This document shows, piece by piece, positions 19,203 through 26,198 of a stretch of 64,000 nucleotides of DNA. Source of the stretch: Polynucleobacter sp. AP-Reno-20A-A9 (lineage in GTDB: Bacteria > Pseudomonadota > Gammaproteobacteria > Burkholderiales > Burkholderiaceae); NCBI RefSeq assembly GCF_018882085.1, contig NZ_JACVPB010000003.1, forward strand, positions 62,001 through 126,000. Reading direction: 5' to 3'. Numbering within the stretch: position 1 is the first letter of the stretch; each line of letters starts with the position of its first letter. Under the pieces are notes generated by a model. That model made no database searches. It was not told the DNA's origin and saw only the letters and a program-made list of their open reading frames with translations. The position numbers were made by a program, and so were the translations under genes.

Positions 19203-19607
19203 TTATTTCAAATTCCCAATTGTTTGGAGTGATTTAAACCAAGCTGGGTATTGTTCTGGTTTCATGCCAAATCTTTTAAATGCATCTTCCTCGATCACAG
19301 GGTCAAAGGGTTTATCACTTAAAAAAGGGTATAAATCCATCGGTCTGGGCTCAGGTTTTACGCCAGTCGCCAACGACACAAAAGACTTCCAAGCGCCGTA
19401 ATTTCTCCTGGGGTTATCTTTAATTCCAATATGCAGAAATTCACTCAATGGCATTCGAATTGAACATCGTTGACACACCACCATATCAACTGGCATCTGA
19501 ATTTTTGGGACAGGGCCTCTAAGATCAATCAAATCATAAATTGGTTGAATATGTCCCTGCCCACATCTGGGGCACTCATAATATTTATATGAAGAGATTC
19601 GAGTCAT
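19203..19607 (-). CDS. Unknown zinc-ribbon protein
   Basis: A 134-residue protein with CPRC (about residues 12-15) and CQRC (about 45-48), forming a likely four-cysteine zinc ribbon near the N-terminus. The rest contains Pro-rich and aromatic stretches (KPEPRPMDLYPFL) and no family I recognise. It lies in the middle of the minus-strand cargo block, 27 bases after the gene upstream and 87 before the next. Nucleic-acid or protein binding is possible; nothing more can be said. Confidence 0.55.
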   Translation of the reverse strand: MTRISSYKYYECPRCGQGHIQPIYDLIDLRGPVPKIQMPVDMVVCQRCSIRMPLSEFLHIGIKDNPRRNYGAWKSFVSLATGVKPEPRPMDLYPFLSDKPFDPVIEEDAFKRFGMKPEQYPAWFKSLQTIGNLK

Positions 19608-19634
19608 ATCGAGCTAATTTGAATGCACAACAAT

Positions 19635-20006
19635 CTAGTTGCCAAATATACTCTTATGAATGTCGGACATTGTGGGTGTATCTCTAAAAAATATTCCGTG
19701 ACTTGGCAGCTCCTTAACTAGCTTCGAGAATTCGAATTCATTAATTGATCCGTCATTATTAGTAATTTTCTTTAATGAATTACGCAATTCGCTACTGAGC
19801 GCCATTACTGCACAAGCAGACGTAACCGCCCTTTCCTGCGAAGGGGAAAGCTTAATCTTCCCAAGGCGCAGTGTCTCATTGATTTTTCCCAAAATACTAT
19901 CCGCACTCATTGCTGATGATAGTCTTTTATTCATCTCTGCAGCAGAAGCAATAAAGACAAACTCTACATCCTCCCAACCCATCTCTTTTTTAAATAAACC
20001 AAACAT
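19635..20006 (-). CDS. Unknown small cargo protein
   Basis: A 123-residue protein with no recognised family. It starts MFGLFKKEMGWEDVEF and continues with largely helical, charged sequence; a central segment (VTSACAVMALSSELRNSL) is hydrophobic but short of a membrane helix. It has no signal peptide. It lies between the lipoprotein and the zinc-ribbon gene, all on the minus strand, and is probably co-transcribed with both. Confidence 0.55.
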   Translation of the reverse strand: MFGLFKKEMGWEDVEFVFIASAAEMNKRLSSAMSADSILGKINETLRLGKIKLSPSQERAVTSACAVMALSSELRNSLKKITNNDGSINEFEFSKLVKELPSHGIFFRDTPTMSDIHKSIFGN

Positions 20007-20064
20007 CTTTTCCCCTTTAATGCATAAGCTTCAATCTACCAATAGGTGTTTTAAGTGCCATCAG

Positions 20065-20370
20065 TTAGTTACAGCTGGTGTAATTTCCCTGTGTTGTACA
20101 TGTGTAATTCCTGCCCCCGATGTTGTAGTTTCTTATCGCAGGAGCTGAGCTACCACCCCCACTGCCCATCATTGAGGTACCCATACCCATTAAGGCCATC
20201 CCCTTTTGCTGCTCTCGATTAATTGCTGACACATAGCAAGACGCATATTCATTGGTACCAATCTGAAGTCCAGCATTTCTGCAAGTCCTCTGGGCAATTT
20301 CAGCATTTGAGGCGCACCCAAATAGCATCAACGAGAAAACTCCTATTAATAAGTTTTTTTGCATGACCAT
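20065..20370 (-). CDS. Small lipoprotein of the integrative element
   Basis: A 101-residue protein with a lipoprotein signal (lipobox LMLFGC, Cys19) and three later cysteines near residues 30, 45 and 92, plus a fourth near the end (TSCN). The middle is rich in Met, Gly and Ser (MGMGTSMMGSGGG). It is the first gene of the minus-strand cargo block and diverges from the XRE regulator, with the paired operators in the gap between them, so it is probably under that regulator. A cell-envelope role such as surface exclusion is conceivable but untested. Confidence 0.65.
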   Translation of the reverse strand: MVMQKNLLIGVFSLMLFGCASNAEIAQRTCRNAGLQIGTNEYASCYVSAINREQQKGMALMGMGTSMMGSGGGSSAPAIRNYNIGGRNYTCTTQGNYTSCN

Positions 20371-20394
20371 CCCTTGTAAGAAATATATTTATTT

Positions 20395-20443
20395 GGGTAT
20401 CATCTCCCGTGGTTTTAAATACGTCAATAGGGAAATATCTCCC
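20395..20443. promoter_or_regulatory. Paired operators between lipoprotein and XRE genes
   Basis: Two related 14-bp sites, GGGTATCATCTCCC (20395-20408) and GGGAAATATCTCCC (20430-20443), match at 11 of 14 positions and each has GGG/CCC symmetry. Their starts are 35 bp apart. The second ends 2 bases before the XRE start codon (20446), so binding there would block expression. They are likely sites of the XRE protein for autoregulation and cargo control. Confidence 0.55.
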
Positions 20444-20445
20444 TT

Positions 20446-20691
20446 ATGGCAAAACCCTCTCCGACCTATAGCGGCTCAAAGCAACTTGTTGCCCTAGGCA
20501 AAACCATCAGGGCAATTAGACTAGAAAACGGCCTCTCCCAAGAGGCATTAGCCAACGAAATTGGTATTGACCGTAGTTATATGGGTGGTATCGAGAGAGG
20601 CGAGCATAACGTAGCCATCATGAATCTAAGCAAAATTGCCAAAACCCTCAAAATTAAGGCATCGGAATTACTTGCCGCAGCAGGTCTTTAG
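20446..20691 (+). CDS. XRE-family (Cro/C1-like) transcriptional regulator
   Basis: An 81-residue protein that is almost all HTH_3 domain: LGKTIRAIRLENGLSQEALA then IGIDRSYMGGIERGEHN, with the recognition helix in the second segment. The size and sequence resemble small C-protein/Cro-like regulators of mobile elements and restriction systems. It is divergent from the minus-strand cargo and preceded by two operator-like repeats, so it probably controls both itself and the cargo. No peptidase domain is attached, so induction would need another signal. Confidence 0.88.
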   Translation: MAKPSPTYSGSKQLVALGKTIRAIRLENGLSQEALANEIGIDRSYMGGIERGEHNVAIMNLSKIAKTLKIKASELLAAAGL

Positions 20692-20697
20692 CCTAGA

Positions 20698-20746
20698 GTC
20701 AAATATTTGACATGACCTCATGAATTTTGTGATGTGGTTACAAAAT
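20698..20746. repeat. 14-bp perfect palindrome and adjacent 7-bp inverted repeat
   Basis: GTCAAATATTTGAC (20698-20711) is perfectly symmetric. ATTTTGT (20724-20730) pairs with ACAAAAT (20740-20746) over a 9-base spacer. They lie just after the XRE gene and before the right arm sites; a binding site for an excision or regulatory protein is possible. No T-run follows, so a terminator is less likely. Confidence 0.4.
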
Positions 20747-20866
20747 CCTGATCCATATATATTAGAGGTCTTATCTGTATTTAGGCGGGTGCGGGATGGG
20801 TGGGGGTTCGATATTCCAATATGAAGAAGCAAAACCGCTTTGTGGGGATAAAAAGATTTGTCTGCC

Positions 20867-20887
20867 TGTGTCACCTAACTGTGTCAC
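20867..20887 (+). repeat. Right pair of putative integrase arm sites
   Basis: TGTGTCAC at 20867-20874 and 20880-20887, 13 bp start to start, the same octamer and step as near attL. The rest of 20692-20985 contains no gene that I can support. Confidence 0.6.
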
Positions 20888-20985
20888 TTATCAACGAAAT
20901 TTAGGTCTTTGAGAGATTAAAATTGCCTTTTTAAAAAAACTTAATTAACATATAAGCCCTATGCTGTATGGGTTTTCACACAAAT

Positions 20986-21046
20986 TCGGGAACGAAGCAG
21001 CCAAACCCAATTTCTGCCAGTGCCGGGGGTTTGGCTCATCCACCCT
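20986..21046 (+). repeat. attR, 61-bp direct repeat of the ffs 3' part
   Basis: Identical to 13218-13278. It lacks the 5' part of ffs, so it cannot make SRP RNA; it is the displaced original 3' end of the gene and marks the right end of the element. Confidence 0.93.
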
Positions 21047-21333
21047 CCTCCAGGAATTCAGAAGATCTTCAGAACCCTGAAAATTCCCCAAATTATCCAA
21101 ATAATCAGCAAAACCAGAACAGTTCGTGCATCCAGCGAGATTCTGAATAACTGCAGCTGTTTATGGGAACACTCAATAGACACTCGCAAAGCTGATCCCC
21201 TCTATGTAGAAAGATTCAGCGTAGAGGTTTTAGATGACGATAAATAGTGAGTCCGGATGATTTAAGCGTAAGAAGAGAGCAATCTTGGTGCAGCATTACC
21301 TCCACCAAGAATTGAGCCTCTATTTAAATTGCA
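21047..21333. other. Non-coding flank right of attR
   Basis: This should be the original sequence downstream of ffs. An open frame that enters from attR ends at 21247 (LYVERFSVEVLDDDK), but it has no start of its own or recognisable family. I see no RNA gene here. Confidence 0.4.
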
Positions 21334-22323
21334 TCAGTTGTTTTTATTTTTTAAAGCCTCTTCTAGCTGATTGATTTTATTTTGCATTGCAGTCATCTTT
21401 GCATTAAGCGCACCAACGTTTAAGAAAGTCTCATCGGCAACTGGCGCTTTGAGGTTGTTACCCCAGCCCAGCCATGAAGAGTCGTATACCTTGACCTTCT
21501 TAAAGCCCAAAGACTTCAGCACTGTGGCAGTCTCAGAAGCCCGCACACCACTTTGGCAATAGACCACGGTTTCTTTATCAGGATCGAGATTGGCATACAG
21601 TTTTTTTAGATCTGTTTGATTTTTTAGCGCCATGCCAGAGTTATCGGCAACTTGTTTCTTGCCTAGCTTGATCGCAGTTGCTGGGTCTTGCCAATTGTCC
21701 TCGAAGGGGATATTGGTGGCATTGGGAATATGGCCACCCCGAATCGTCCGCACATCCTTACCCGAGAACTCGTCGGGCGTTCTGGCATCAATGATTTGCA
21801 CGGATTTCGACTGGGCAAGCTTGAGCATCTCCTCATTACTAACAACCAATTGAGGCTGCGGTACTAGCACTACCGATACTGGTGGTAAAGTTTGGCGCTC
21901 TTTTTGAATTGGTAGGCCAGCTTGTTTCCAGCCATCAATACCATCATGGTAAATCTGCGCGTCCTTTCCACCAAAATAATTAATGGTGTAAAGGCCAAAA
22001 TAAGTATATGGATTGCCGCGTGCGCCATAAACCACAACATCTTTATTTACATCTAAACCAGCAGCGTTAAAAATCTTTTGAATTTGTTCTGCAGGGATGT
22101 AGTCTTCTTTATTTGGGTCCCGCAGTACATTACCGATCTCACCAATATTAATCGCACCTGGGATGTGGCCATCTAAGTAACTTTTTTCATCGCGTACATC
22201 CCAAATAATCGCACCGCGAGCAATTGCCTGCTGCATTTGATCTGTTTGAATGATGGCTATTTTTTGCTGGGCAAATGCCATGGAAAAAATGGACGCTAAT
22301 ACGATTGCCAATAGTGATTTCAC
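21334..22323 (-). CDS. Exported tandem rhodanese (thiosulfate sulfurtransferase family)
   Basis: A periplasmic sulfurtransferase-like protein with two rhodanese domains. I chose GTG 22323, preceded by AAGGAAG at good spacing, giving 329 residues with a Sec signal (KSLLAIVLASIFSMAFA then QQ). The frame extends upstream to ATG 22455 without a sensible leader. The first domain (WDVRDEKSYLDGHIPGA) has YGARGNPY where the catalytic Cys would be and is probably inactive. The second has the active loop YCQSGVRAS with the cysteine. This asymmetry is typical of tandem rhodaneses. The C-terminus ends in a short coiled coil (MQNKINQLEEALKNK). It is a stand-alone gene just right of the integrative element. 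Confidence 0.88.
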   Translation of the reverse strand: MKSLLAIVLASIFSMAFAQQKIAIIQTDQMQQAIARGAIIWDVRDEKSYLDGHIPGAINIGEIGNVLRDPNKEDYIPAEQIQKIFNAAGLDVNKDVVVYGARGNPYTYFGLYTINYFGGKDAQIYHDGIDGWKQAGLPIQKERQTLPPVSVVLVPQPQLVVSNEEMLKLAQSKSVQIIDARTPDEFSGKDVRTIRGGHIPNATNIPFEDNWQDPATAIKLGKKQVADNSGMALKNQTDLKKLYANLDPDKETVVYCQSGVRASETATVLKSLGFKKVKVYDSSWLGWGNNLKAPVADETFLNVGALNAKMTAMQNKINQLEEALKNKNN

Positions 22324-22508
22324 GATACTTCCTTGGATTAAATATGAGTGAATAAGCGATAAATTGATGATAAACCAACGCCTACCCACAAGCGATCTCC
22401 GTAAAAAACGAGCAATTAATATGGTTTTGGGTATGTGGCTTTTATTCAATATCAATTGAGCAACTTAATTCGAGGCACAATAGTATGATTCAATCCCAAT
22501 AGACCCCT

Positions 22509-23168
22509 ATGCCCCAAGCCATTATTTTTGATGTAGAAGCAACCGATAAAAACGATGCCGTCATTATTGAAGCTGCTTCATTAGATGTCACCTCCCTTAA
22601 TCCATTTGAAGTGGGCAATCCTTGGGTTCAACGTTACAACCCAGGTAAGCCTATTAGCCTAGGTGCACTTGCCACTCATCACATCATGGATGAGGAATTG
22701 ATCAACTGTCCCGCAAGCAGCTCTTTTAGATTGCCGGCCGGAACTAAATATCTCATTGGCCACAATATTGATTTTGATTGGGTTGCGATTGGCAGTCCTG
22801 AGGTCAAGCGCATTTGCACTTTGGCACTGGCGCGTAGTCTGTGGCCTGATTTAGATAGTCACACGCAAAGCGCTCTGCTCTATTACTTTGAACGCAATAC
22901 TGCTAGAGATCAACTGCGCAATGCGCATAGCGCCTTAGCCGATGTATGGATCTGCTCAAAAATTGTTGCTCAGATTATCGATAAGTTACACCCCGTTTCT
23001 TTGGATGCTTTATGGGAGATGTCCGAGAAAGCCAGAATTCCAAAGACCATGCCTTATGGCAAACATAAGGGTGAGCTCATTAGCCAAGTGCCCAGTGATT
23101 ACAAGCAATGGCTACTACGCCAAGACAATGTCTCTGGTTATTTGCGCAAAGCTTTAGAAGCCAATTAA
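22509..23168 (+). CDS. ExoX-like 3'-5' exonuclease with DUF3820 domain
   Basis: A 219-residue DEDD-family nuclease. Motif I is IFDVEATD (about 6-13), motif II GHNIDFDWVAIG (about 84-95), and the AHSALADVW segment carries motif III with H and D. The C-terminal 50 residues (MPYGKHKGELISQVPSDY) are the DUF3820 domain often joined to such nucleases. The domain pair suggests a DNA exonuclease in repair. It lies next to a toxin-antitoxin pair and close to umuDC, but transcription appears independent (ATG 22509). Confidence 0.88.
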   Translation: MPQAIIFDVEATDKNDAVIIEAASLDVTSLNPFEVGNPWVQRYNPGKPISLGALATHHIMDEELINCPASSSFRLPAGTKYLIGHNIDFDWVAIGSPEVKRICTLALARSLWPDLDSHTQSALLYYFERNTARDQLRNAHSALADVWICSKIVAQIIDKLHPVSLDALWEMSEKARIPKTMPYGKHKGELISQVPSDYKQWLLRQDNVSGYLRKALEAN

Positions 23169-23220
23169 TCAAGCCTTGTAGCACCCCATCAACCCGCCCA
23201 TTTGACAGGCTAAATCTTCC

Positions 23221-23248
23221 TACATCAAATTCAGTAATTCCTGATGTA
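23221..23248. promoter_or_regulatory. Inverted repeat upstream of the toxin-antitoxin operon
   Basis: TACATCA (23221-23227) and TGATGTA (23242-23248) are perfect 7-bp arms, 21 bp centre to centre (two helical turns). The site overlaps the likely promoter (TAATAT at 23247-23252) and lies 32 bases before the toxin start, as expected for an antitoxin operator. Confidence 0.5.
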
Positions 23249-23279
23249 ATATGTGTATCATTATTGGTACGCTATATGG

Positions 23280-23627
23280 ATGAAGACCCCCATACTAGAA
23301 GTGCGTTTTTTTAAAACAGAAACAAATAACGAGCCCGTTAGAAATTGGCTTCAATTGCAGACTGTCAAGGATAAAAAGCGAATAGGTGAGGATATTAAAA
23401 CCGTTCAATTTGGCTGGCCTCTTGGAATGCCTCTTGTCAGACACATTGATGGCGAAATTTGGGAGATTCGGTGCAGACTCAGTGGTGGTATTGCGAGAGT
23501 TCTTTTTGTACTAGAGAACAACATCATGATATTGATTCATGGATTTATCAAGAAACAGCAAAAGACACCCAAGCAAGATTTAGATTTAGCAAAAACTAGA
23601 GTAAAGCAGTTAAGGAGATCGGTATGA
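23280..23627 (+). CDS. RelE/HigB-family toxin (phage-derived Gp49-like)
   Basis: A 115-residue toxin of the RelE/ParE fold, of the Gp49-like HigB type: EVRFFKTETNNEPVRNWL at the N-terminus, then GWPLGMPLVRHIDGEIWEIR, and the strand RVLFVLENNIMILIHGFIKK. These toxins usually cut mRNA on the ribosome. I chose ATG 23280 (MKTPIL); a GTG at 23253 in frame would add an unlikely nine residues. The stop overlaps the antitoxin start by 4 bases (ATGA). Toxin-first order is typical of higBA. Confidence 0.88.
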   Translation: MKTPILEVRFFKTETNNEPVRNWLQLQTVKDKKRIGEDIKTVQFGWPLGMPLVRHIDGEIWEIRCRLSGGIARVLFVLENNIMILIHGFIKKQQKTPKQDLDLAKTRVKQLRRSV

Positions 23628-23911
23628 AGAAAAAGCATATTGGCAGCAATTTTGACGAATTCTTAAAAGAAGAATCCCTGCTCGAACACTCAACTGCCGT
23701 AGCAGTAAAACGTTTCATAGCCTGGCAAATTGAGCGTGAAATGGAGAAACAACAAATCACCAAAACCTCTATGGCTAAGAAAATGCATACCAGTCGCGCA
23801 GCTTTAAATCGCCTGCTTGATGAAAGCGACACCAGCCTCACATTAATTACACTAGCCAGTGCAGCGACTGCCCTGGGAAAGAGAATTAAGCTTGAACTAA
23901 AGGCCGCCTAA
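23624..23911 (+). CDS. XRE-family antitoxin (HigA-like)
   Basis: A 95-residue antitoxin with an HTH domain at about 45-90: QQITKTSMAKKMHTSRAALNR, then TLITLASAATALGKRI. The N-terminal 40 residues (including GSNFDEFLKEESLL) are the usual toxin-contacting part. It is translationally coupled to the toxin gene by the ATGA overlap. It probably represses the operon through the inverted repeat at 23221-23248. Confidence 0.88.
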   Translation: MKKKHIGSNFDEFLKEESLLEHSTAVAVKRFIAWQIEREMEKQQITKTSMAKKMHTSRAALNRLLDESDTSLTLITLASAATALGKRIKLELKAA

Positions 23912-23920
23912 AAAGAATAA

Positions 23921-23952
23921 GGGAATAAGGAATCCGTGATTTCCTTATTCCC
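23921..23952 (-). terminator. Strong hairpin, terminator for the small minus-strand gene
   Basis: GGGAATAAGGAA (23921-23932) pairs perfectly with TTCCTTATTCCC (23941-23952), 12 bp with an 8-base loop. On the minus strand the stem is followed by TTATTCTTTTT, so it would terminate transcripts of the gene at 23976-24107. On the plus strand it may also end the toxin-antitoxin transcript, though no T-run follows there. Confidence 0.65.
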
Positions 23953-23975
23953 CTTCCAGGCCTACTGCTTGTTCT

Positions 23976-24107
23976 TTACTGATATTTACGATTAAAGACT
24001 TGTTTTGTTGCGCTTTCATGACGCTTAGTATTTTTCAATACTGCGCAGTAAGACAAAACCATGATAGCTACGAGAGAAATTCCGTTGAAGTTGTTTAGTA
24101 AGTCCAT
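23976..24107 (-). CDS. Small predicted membrane protein (43 aa)
   Basis: A short frame with a strong ribosome-binding site (AAAGGAGAAGC just before ATG 24107) and a stop at 23976. It encodes MDLLNNFNGISLVAIMVLSY followed by CAVLKNTKRHESATKQVF and five more residues. That gives a single hydrophobic helix (about 9-23) and a basic tail, typical of small inner-membrane proteins. It is followed by a strong hairpin with a T-rich run on its strand. Family not recognised. It lies downstream of umuC on the same strand, 59 bases after its stop, so it could be part of the SOS transcript. Confidence 0.6.
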   Translation of the reverse strand: MDLLNNFNGISLVAIMVLSYCAVLKNTKRHESATKQVFNRKYQ

Positions 24108-24166
24108 TTGCTTCTCCTTTATGCGTTATTACTTGTTATTTGCTAATTAATTTGTTACTGAATTTT

Positions 24167-25477
24167 TTACCTGGCTACCGGTAACTCATCCCACCTCGTG
24201 GTGTAGTTCGGCGACCGATTGTTTGATCTCATCTGCCACTCTTCTTTAGTGCCATTGGTTCCTGCGGCCGCAGATCTGATGAATGCATTGCCAAAGCGCG
24301 TGTTGATCTCATCTACCGCTTTCATCAAATGAGCAGACTTACCTTTAGTCTCGATATCCTCAAACAAGGATTGCTGAGCTGTTGGCTTATCGCTAATCAG
24401 ATTGAGGATGACGCCCGCCTTCTTGTAGCGGAAGTTGGCTTGATAGATTTGCTTGAGGCCTGCCAATGCTGCATTGGTTAAGGTCAGAGTGTTATCTGTT
24501 GGATCCGCTAATGGAATCGTGACGCTTTGATGATACTGTGGCTCGTTTTGCTTAAACGGATTGGTCTGAATAAACACAGTGAGCGCGCCCGTAGTGCTAT
24601 TTTGGGTTCTGAGCTTTTCAGCGGCACGTGCTACATGGGTAGCAACCGATTCAGCCAACTCTGCTTGACTAGTAACCAGCTTTCCAAAACTACGTGAGGC
24701 AATAATTTGCTGTTTGGCTGGCGCCACTTCTTCTAGTTGCAAGCAGGATGTACCGCGCAACTCATAACAGAGACGCTCCATCACTACCCCAAACTGTTGA
24801 CGCATGGTTTGTGGTGAGGCTTGCAAAAGGTCAAACACACTCTGAATGCTTTGGGCTTTAAGTTTTTTGGCGATTTGTTTACCAACACCCCAAACTTCAC
24901 CCACTTCGGTCTCACTCATCCACTGGTAGAGCTCTTCTTTGGCCATAGCATTGACATCACACACGCCAGCGAACTGCTTGTGTTTCTTGGCCAGATGGTT
25001 GGCAAGTTTTGCTAAGGTCTTGCTGGCACCAATGCCCACACAGACTGGCAAGCCAGTAGTATCTTTCACTTGTTGCTTGATCTTTTGACCCAGTTCAATT
25101 GTGTCCTGATACTGTTTTAAGACGGTTTCGATTTGCAAGAAACTCTCGTCGATGCTGTAAACCTCTAGGTTTGGGGTGAACCCTCTGAGTACCTGGACTA
25201 CGCGACTACTCATATCGCCATATAAGGTGTAATTGGATGAGTAAGCCTGAATGCCATGCTTCTTAGCAAGATCTTTCATCTGAAACCAAGGTGTTCCCAT
25301 CTTCACGCCAAGCGCCTTGACTTCAGCACTACGCGCTACAGCACAACCATCGTTATTGGAGAGCACCACCATCGGCACCTCTTCTAGCTTAGGCTGAAAT
25401 ACACGCTCACAAGAAACATAGAAGTTGTTTACATCCACCAGTGCGAAGAGAGAATTTGAAGTGTTTTGGATATTCAT
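24167..25477 (-). CDS. umuC: Translesion DNA polymerase V catalytic subunit UmuC
   Basis: A Y-family polymerase, about 436 residues, which copies past DNA damage when bound to processed UmuD. Catalytic motifs are clear: [15 protein letters not shown] at the N-terminus and EVYSIDESF with the Asp-Glu pair, plus helix-hairpin-helix region [13 protein letters not shown]. The start is taken as ATG 25477, one base after the umuD stop and preceded by GGGAAG; the frame continues to 25504 but would overlap umuD. Co-transcribed with umuD under the LexA box. Confidence 0.93.
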   Translation of the reverse strand: MNIQNTSNSLFALVDVNNFYVSCERVFQPKLEEVPMVVLSNNDGCAVARSAEVKALGVKMGTPWFQMKDLAKKHGIQAYSSNYTLYGDMSSRVVQVLRGFTPNLEVYSIDESFLQIETVLKQYQDTIELGQKIKQQVKDTTGLPVCVGIGASKTLAKLANHLAKKHKQFAGVCDVNAMAKEELYQWMSETEVGEVWGVGKQIAKKLKAQSIQSVFDLLQASPQTMRQQFGVVMERLCYELRGTSCLQLEEVAPAKQQIIASRSFGKLVTSQAELAESVATHVARAAEKLRTQNSTTGALTVFIQTNPFKQNEPQYHQSVTIPLADPTDNTLTLTNAALAGLKQIYQANFRYKKAGVILNLISDKPTAQQSLFEDIETKGKSAHLMKAVDEINTRFGNAFIRSAAAGTNGTKEEWQMRSNNRSPNYTTRWDELPVAR

Positions 25478-25478
25478 C

Positions 25479-25970
25479 TCACTTCCCATTTCTGCCACTG
25501 GCATTGCTGTACTTGCGCACTACCCCGACCACTACACCCCAGATTTGCAGCTCGCTGCCTTCATTAAAGGTAATGGGTTGATAGTTTGGATTTTCCGGTT
25601 GAAGCTCAATGCGGCCACGCAACTGATAAAGGCGCTTGATGGTGTACTCGCTATCCACTACAGCAACTACGATATCTTTATGTTTTGGCTTAAGGGCCTT
25701 ATCGACCACGACCTTGTCGCCATCGCAAATCCCCGCACCCAACATTGAATCCCCTTTCACGGTAAACATGAAGGTGGCTGGCTTGTTCTGGACGAGGTAA
25801 TGGTTTAAATCTAGGCCATCTTCGGCGTAATCTGCCGCTGGACTAGGGAACCCAGCTGATATCCGGTGGCTTAGGAGCTTGAGCTCATAGGCGGCAAAAT
25901 GACCGGCCAAGGCTTGTGGTGCCTGGCTTAGGGTTGCTTTTGCGGAGTTCATTGCTTGCGTCATAGTCAT
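25479..25970 (-). CDS. umuD: UmuD, self-cleaving S24 peptidase subunit of Pol V
   Basis: A LexA-like S24 protein, up to 163 residues. The cleavage site Ala39-Gly40 (ISAGFPSP) and the catalytic dyad Ser75 (GDSM) and Lys112 (YTIKRL) are present; the N-terminal arm is removed after RecA activation. It has no DNA-binding domain. The ATG at 25970 lies 5 bases from the LexA box with no visible Shine-Dalgarno; in-frame ATGs at 25964 and 25952 are alternatives. Either the transcript has almost no leader or a later start is used. Confidence 0.92.
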   Translation of the reverse strand: MTMTQAMNSAKATLSQAPQALAGHFAAYELKLLSHRISAGFPSPAADYAEDGLDLNHYLVQNKPATFMFTVKGDSMLGAGICDGDKVVVDKALKPKHKDIVVAVVDSEYTIKRLYQLRGRIELQPENPNYQPITFNEGSELQIWGVVVGVVRKYSNASGRNGK

Positions 25971-25975
25971 TAATA

Positions 25976-25995
25976 TACTGTATGTTTATACAGTA
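25976..25995. promoter_or_regulatory. LexA (SOS) box of umuDC
   Basis: TACTGTATGTTTATACAGTA is a near-perfect match to the proteobacterial SOS box CTGT-N8-ACAG with symmetric flanks. It lies immediately upstream of umuD on the minus strand and shows damage-inducible control by LexA. Confidence 0.9.
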
Positions 25996-26198
25996 TATGT
26001 AAAAACCGCAGAAATGAGGCTATTTTTGTTGTTTTGGGGCTATAAGCCCCCTCTCAACCCCTCTTTTTTCTCCCCCTCCCTAGTCATAAACCCCGAGTTC
26101 ACCCCACTCATATTGAGCCCTAAGGAATTGCATAATGGCTCTAGAAGTTGCTGCGGAAATGATCCAGTAGTTCATATAAAAAGAACAGTAGGAGACAC

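Larger units (their letters stand above)
13218..21046. mobile_element. Integrative element inserted in ffs (about 7.8 kb)
   Basis: A perfect 61-bp direct repeat bounds the region: 13218-13278 within ffs and 20986-21046. Between them lie a tyrosine integrase reading inward from the left end, a primase-helicase gene, a small HGG-motif gene, five minus-strand cargo genes and an XRE regulator. No capsid, terminase, portal, conjugation or relaxase genes are present. It is thus a non-conjugative island or satellite-like element that would need a helper to move. Paired TGTGTCAC repeats inside both ends look like integrase arm sites. Excision would leave one intact ffs followed by the sequence at 21047. 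Confidence 0.9.

Noticed and set aside
20968..21247. Frames running through attR
   Set aside because: They read through the duplicated ffs fragment and lack their own starts; they are by-products of the insertion.
26036..26050. GGGGC-TATAA-GCCCC hairpin between umuD and ttuC
   Set aside because: Short stem, no gene reads into it on the plus strand and no T-run follows directly; function unclear.
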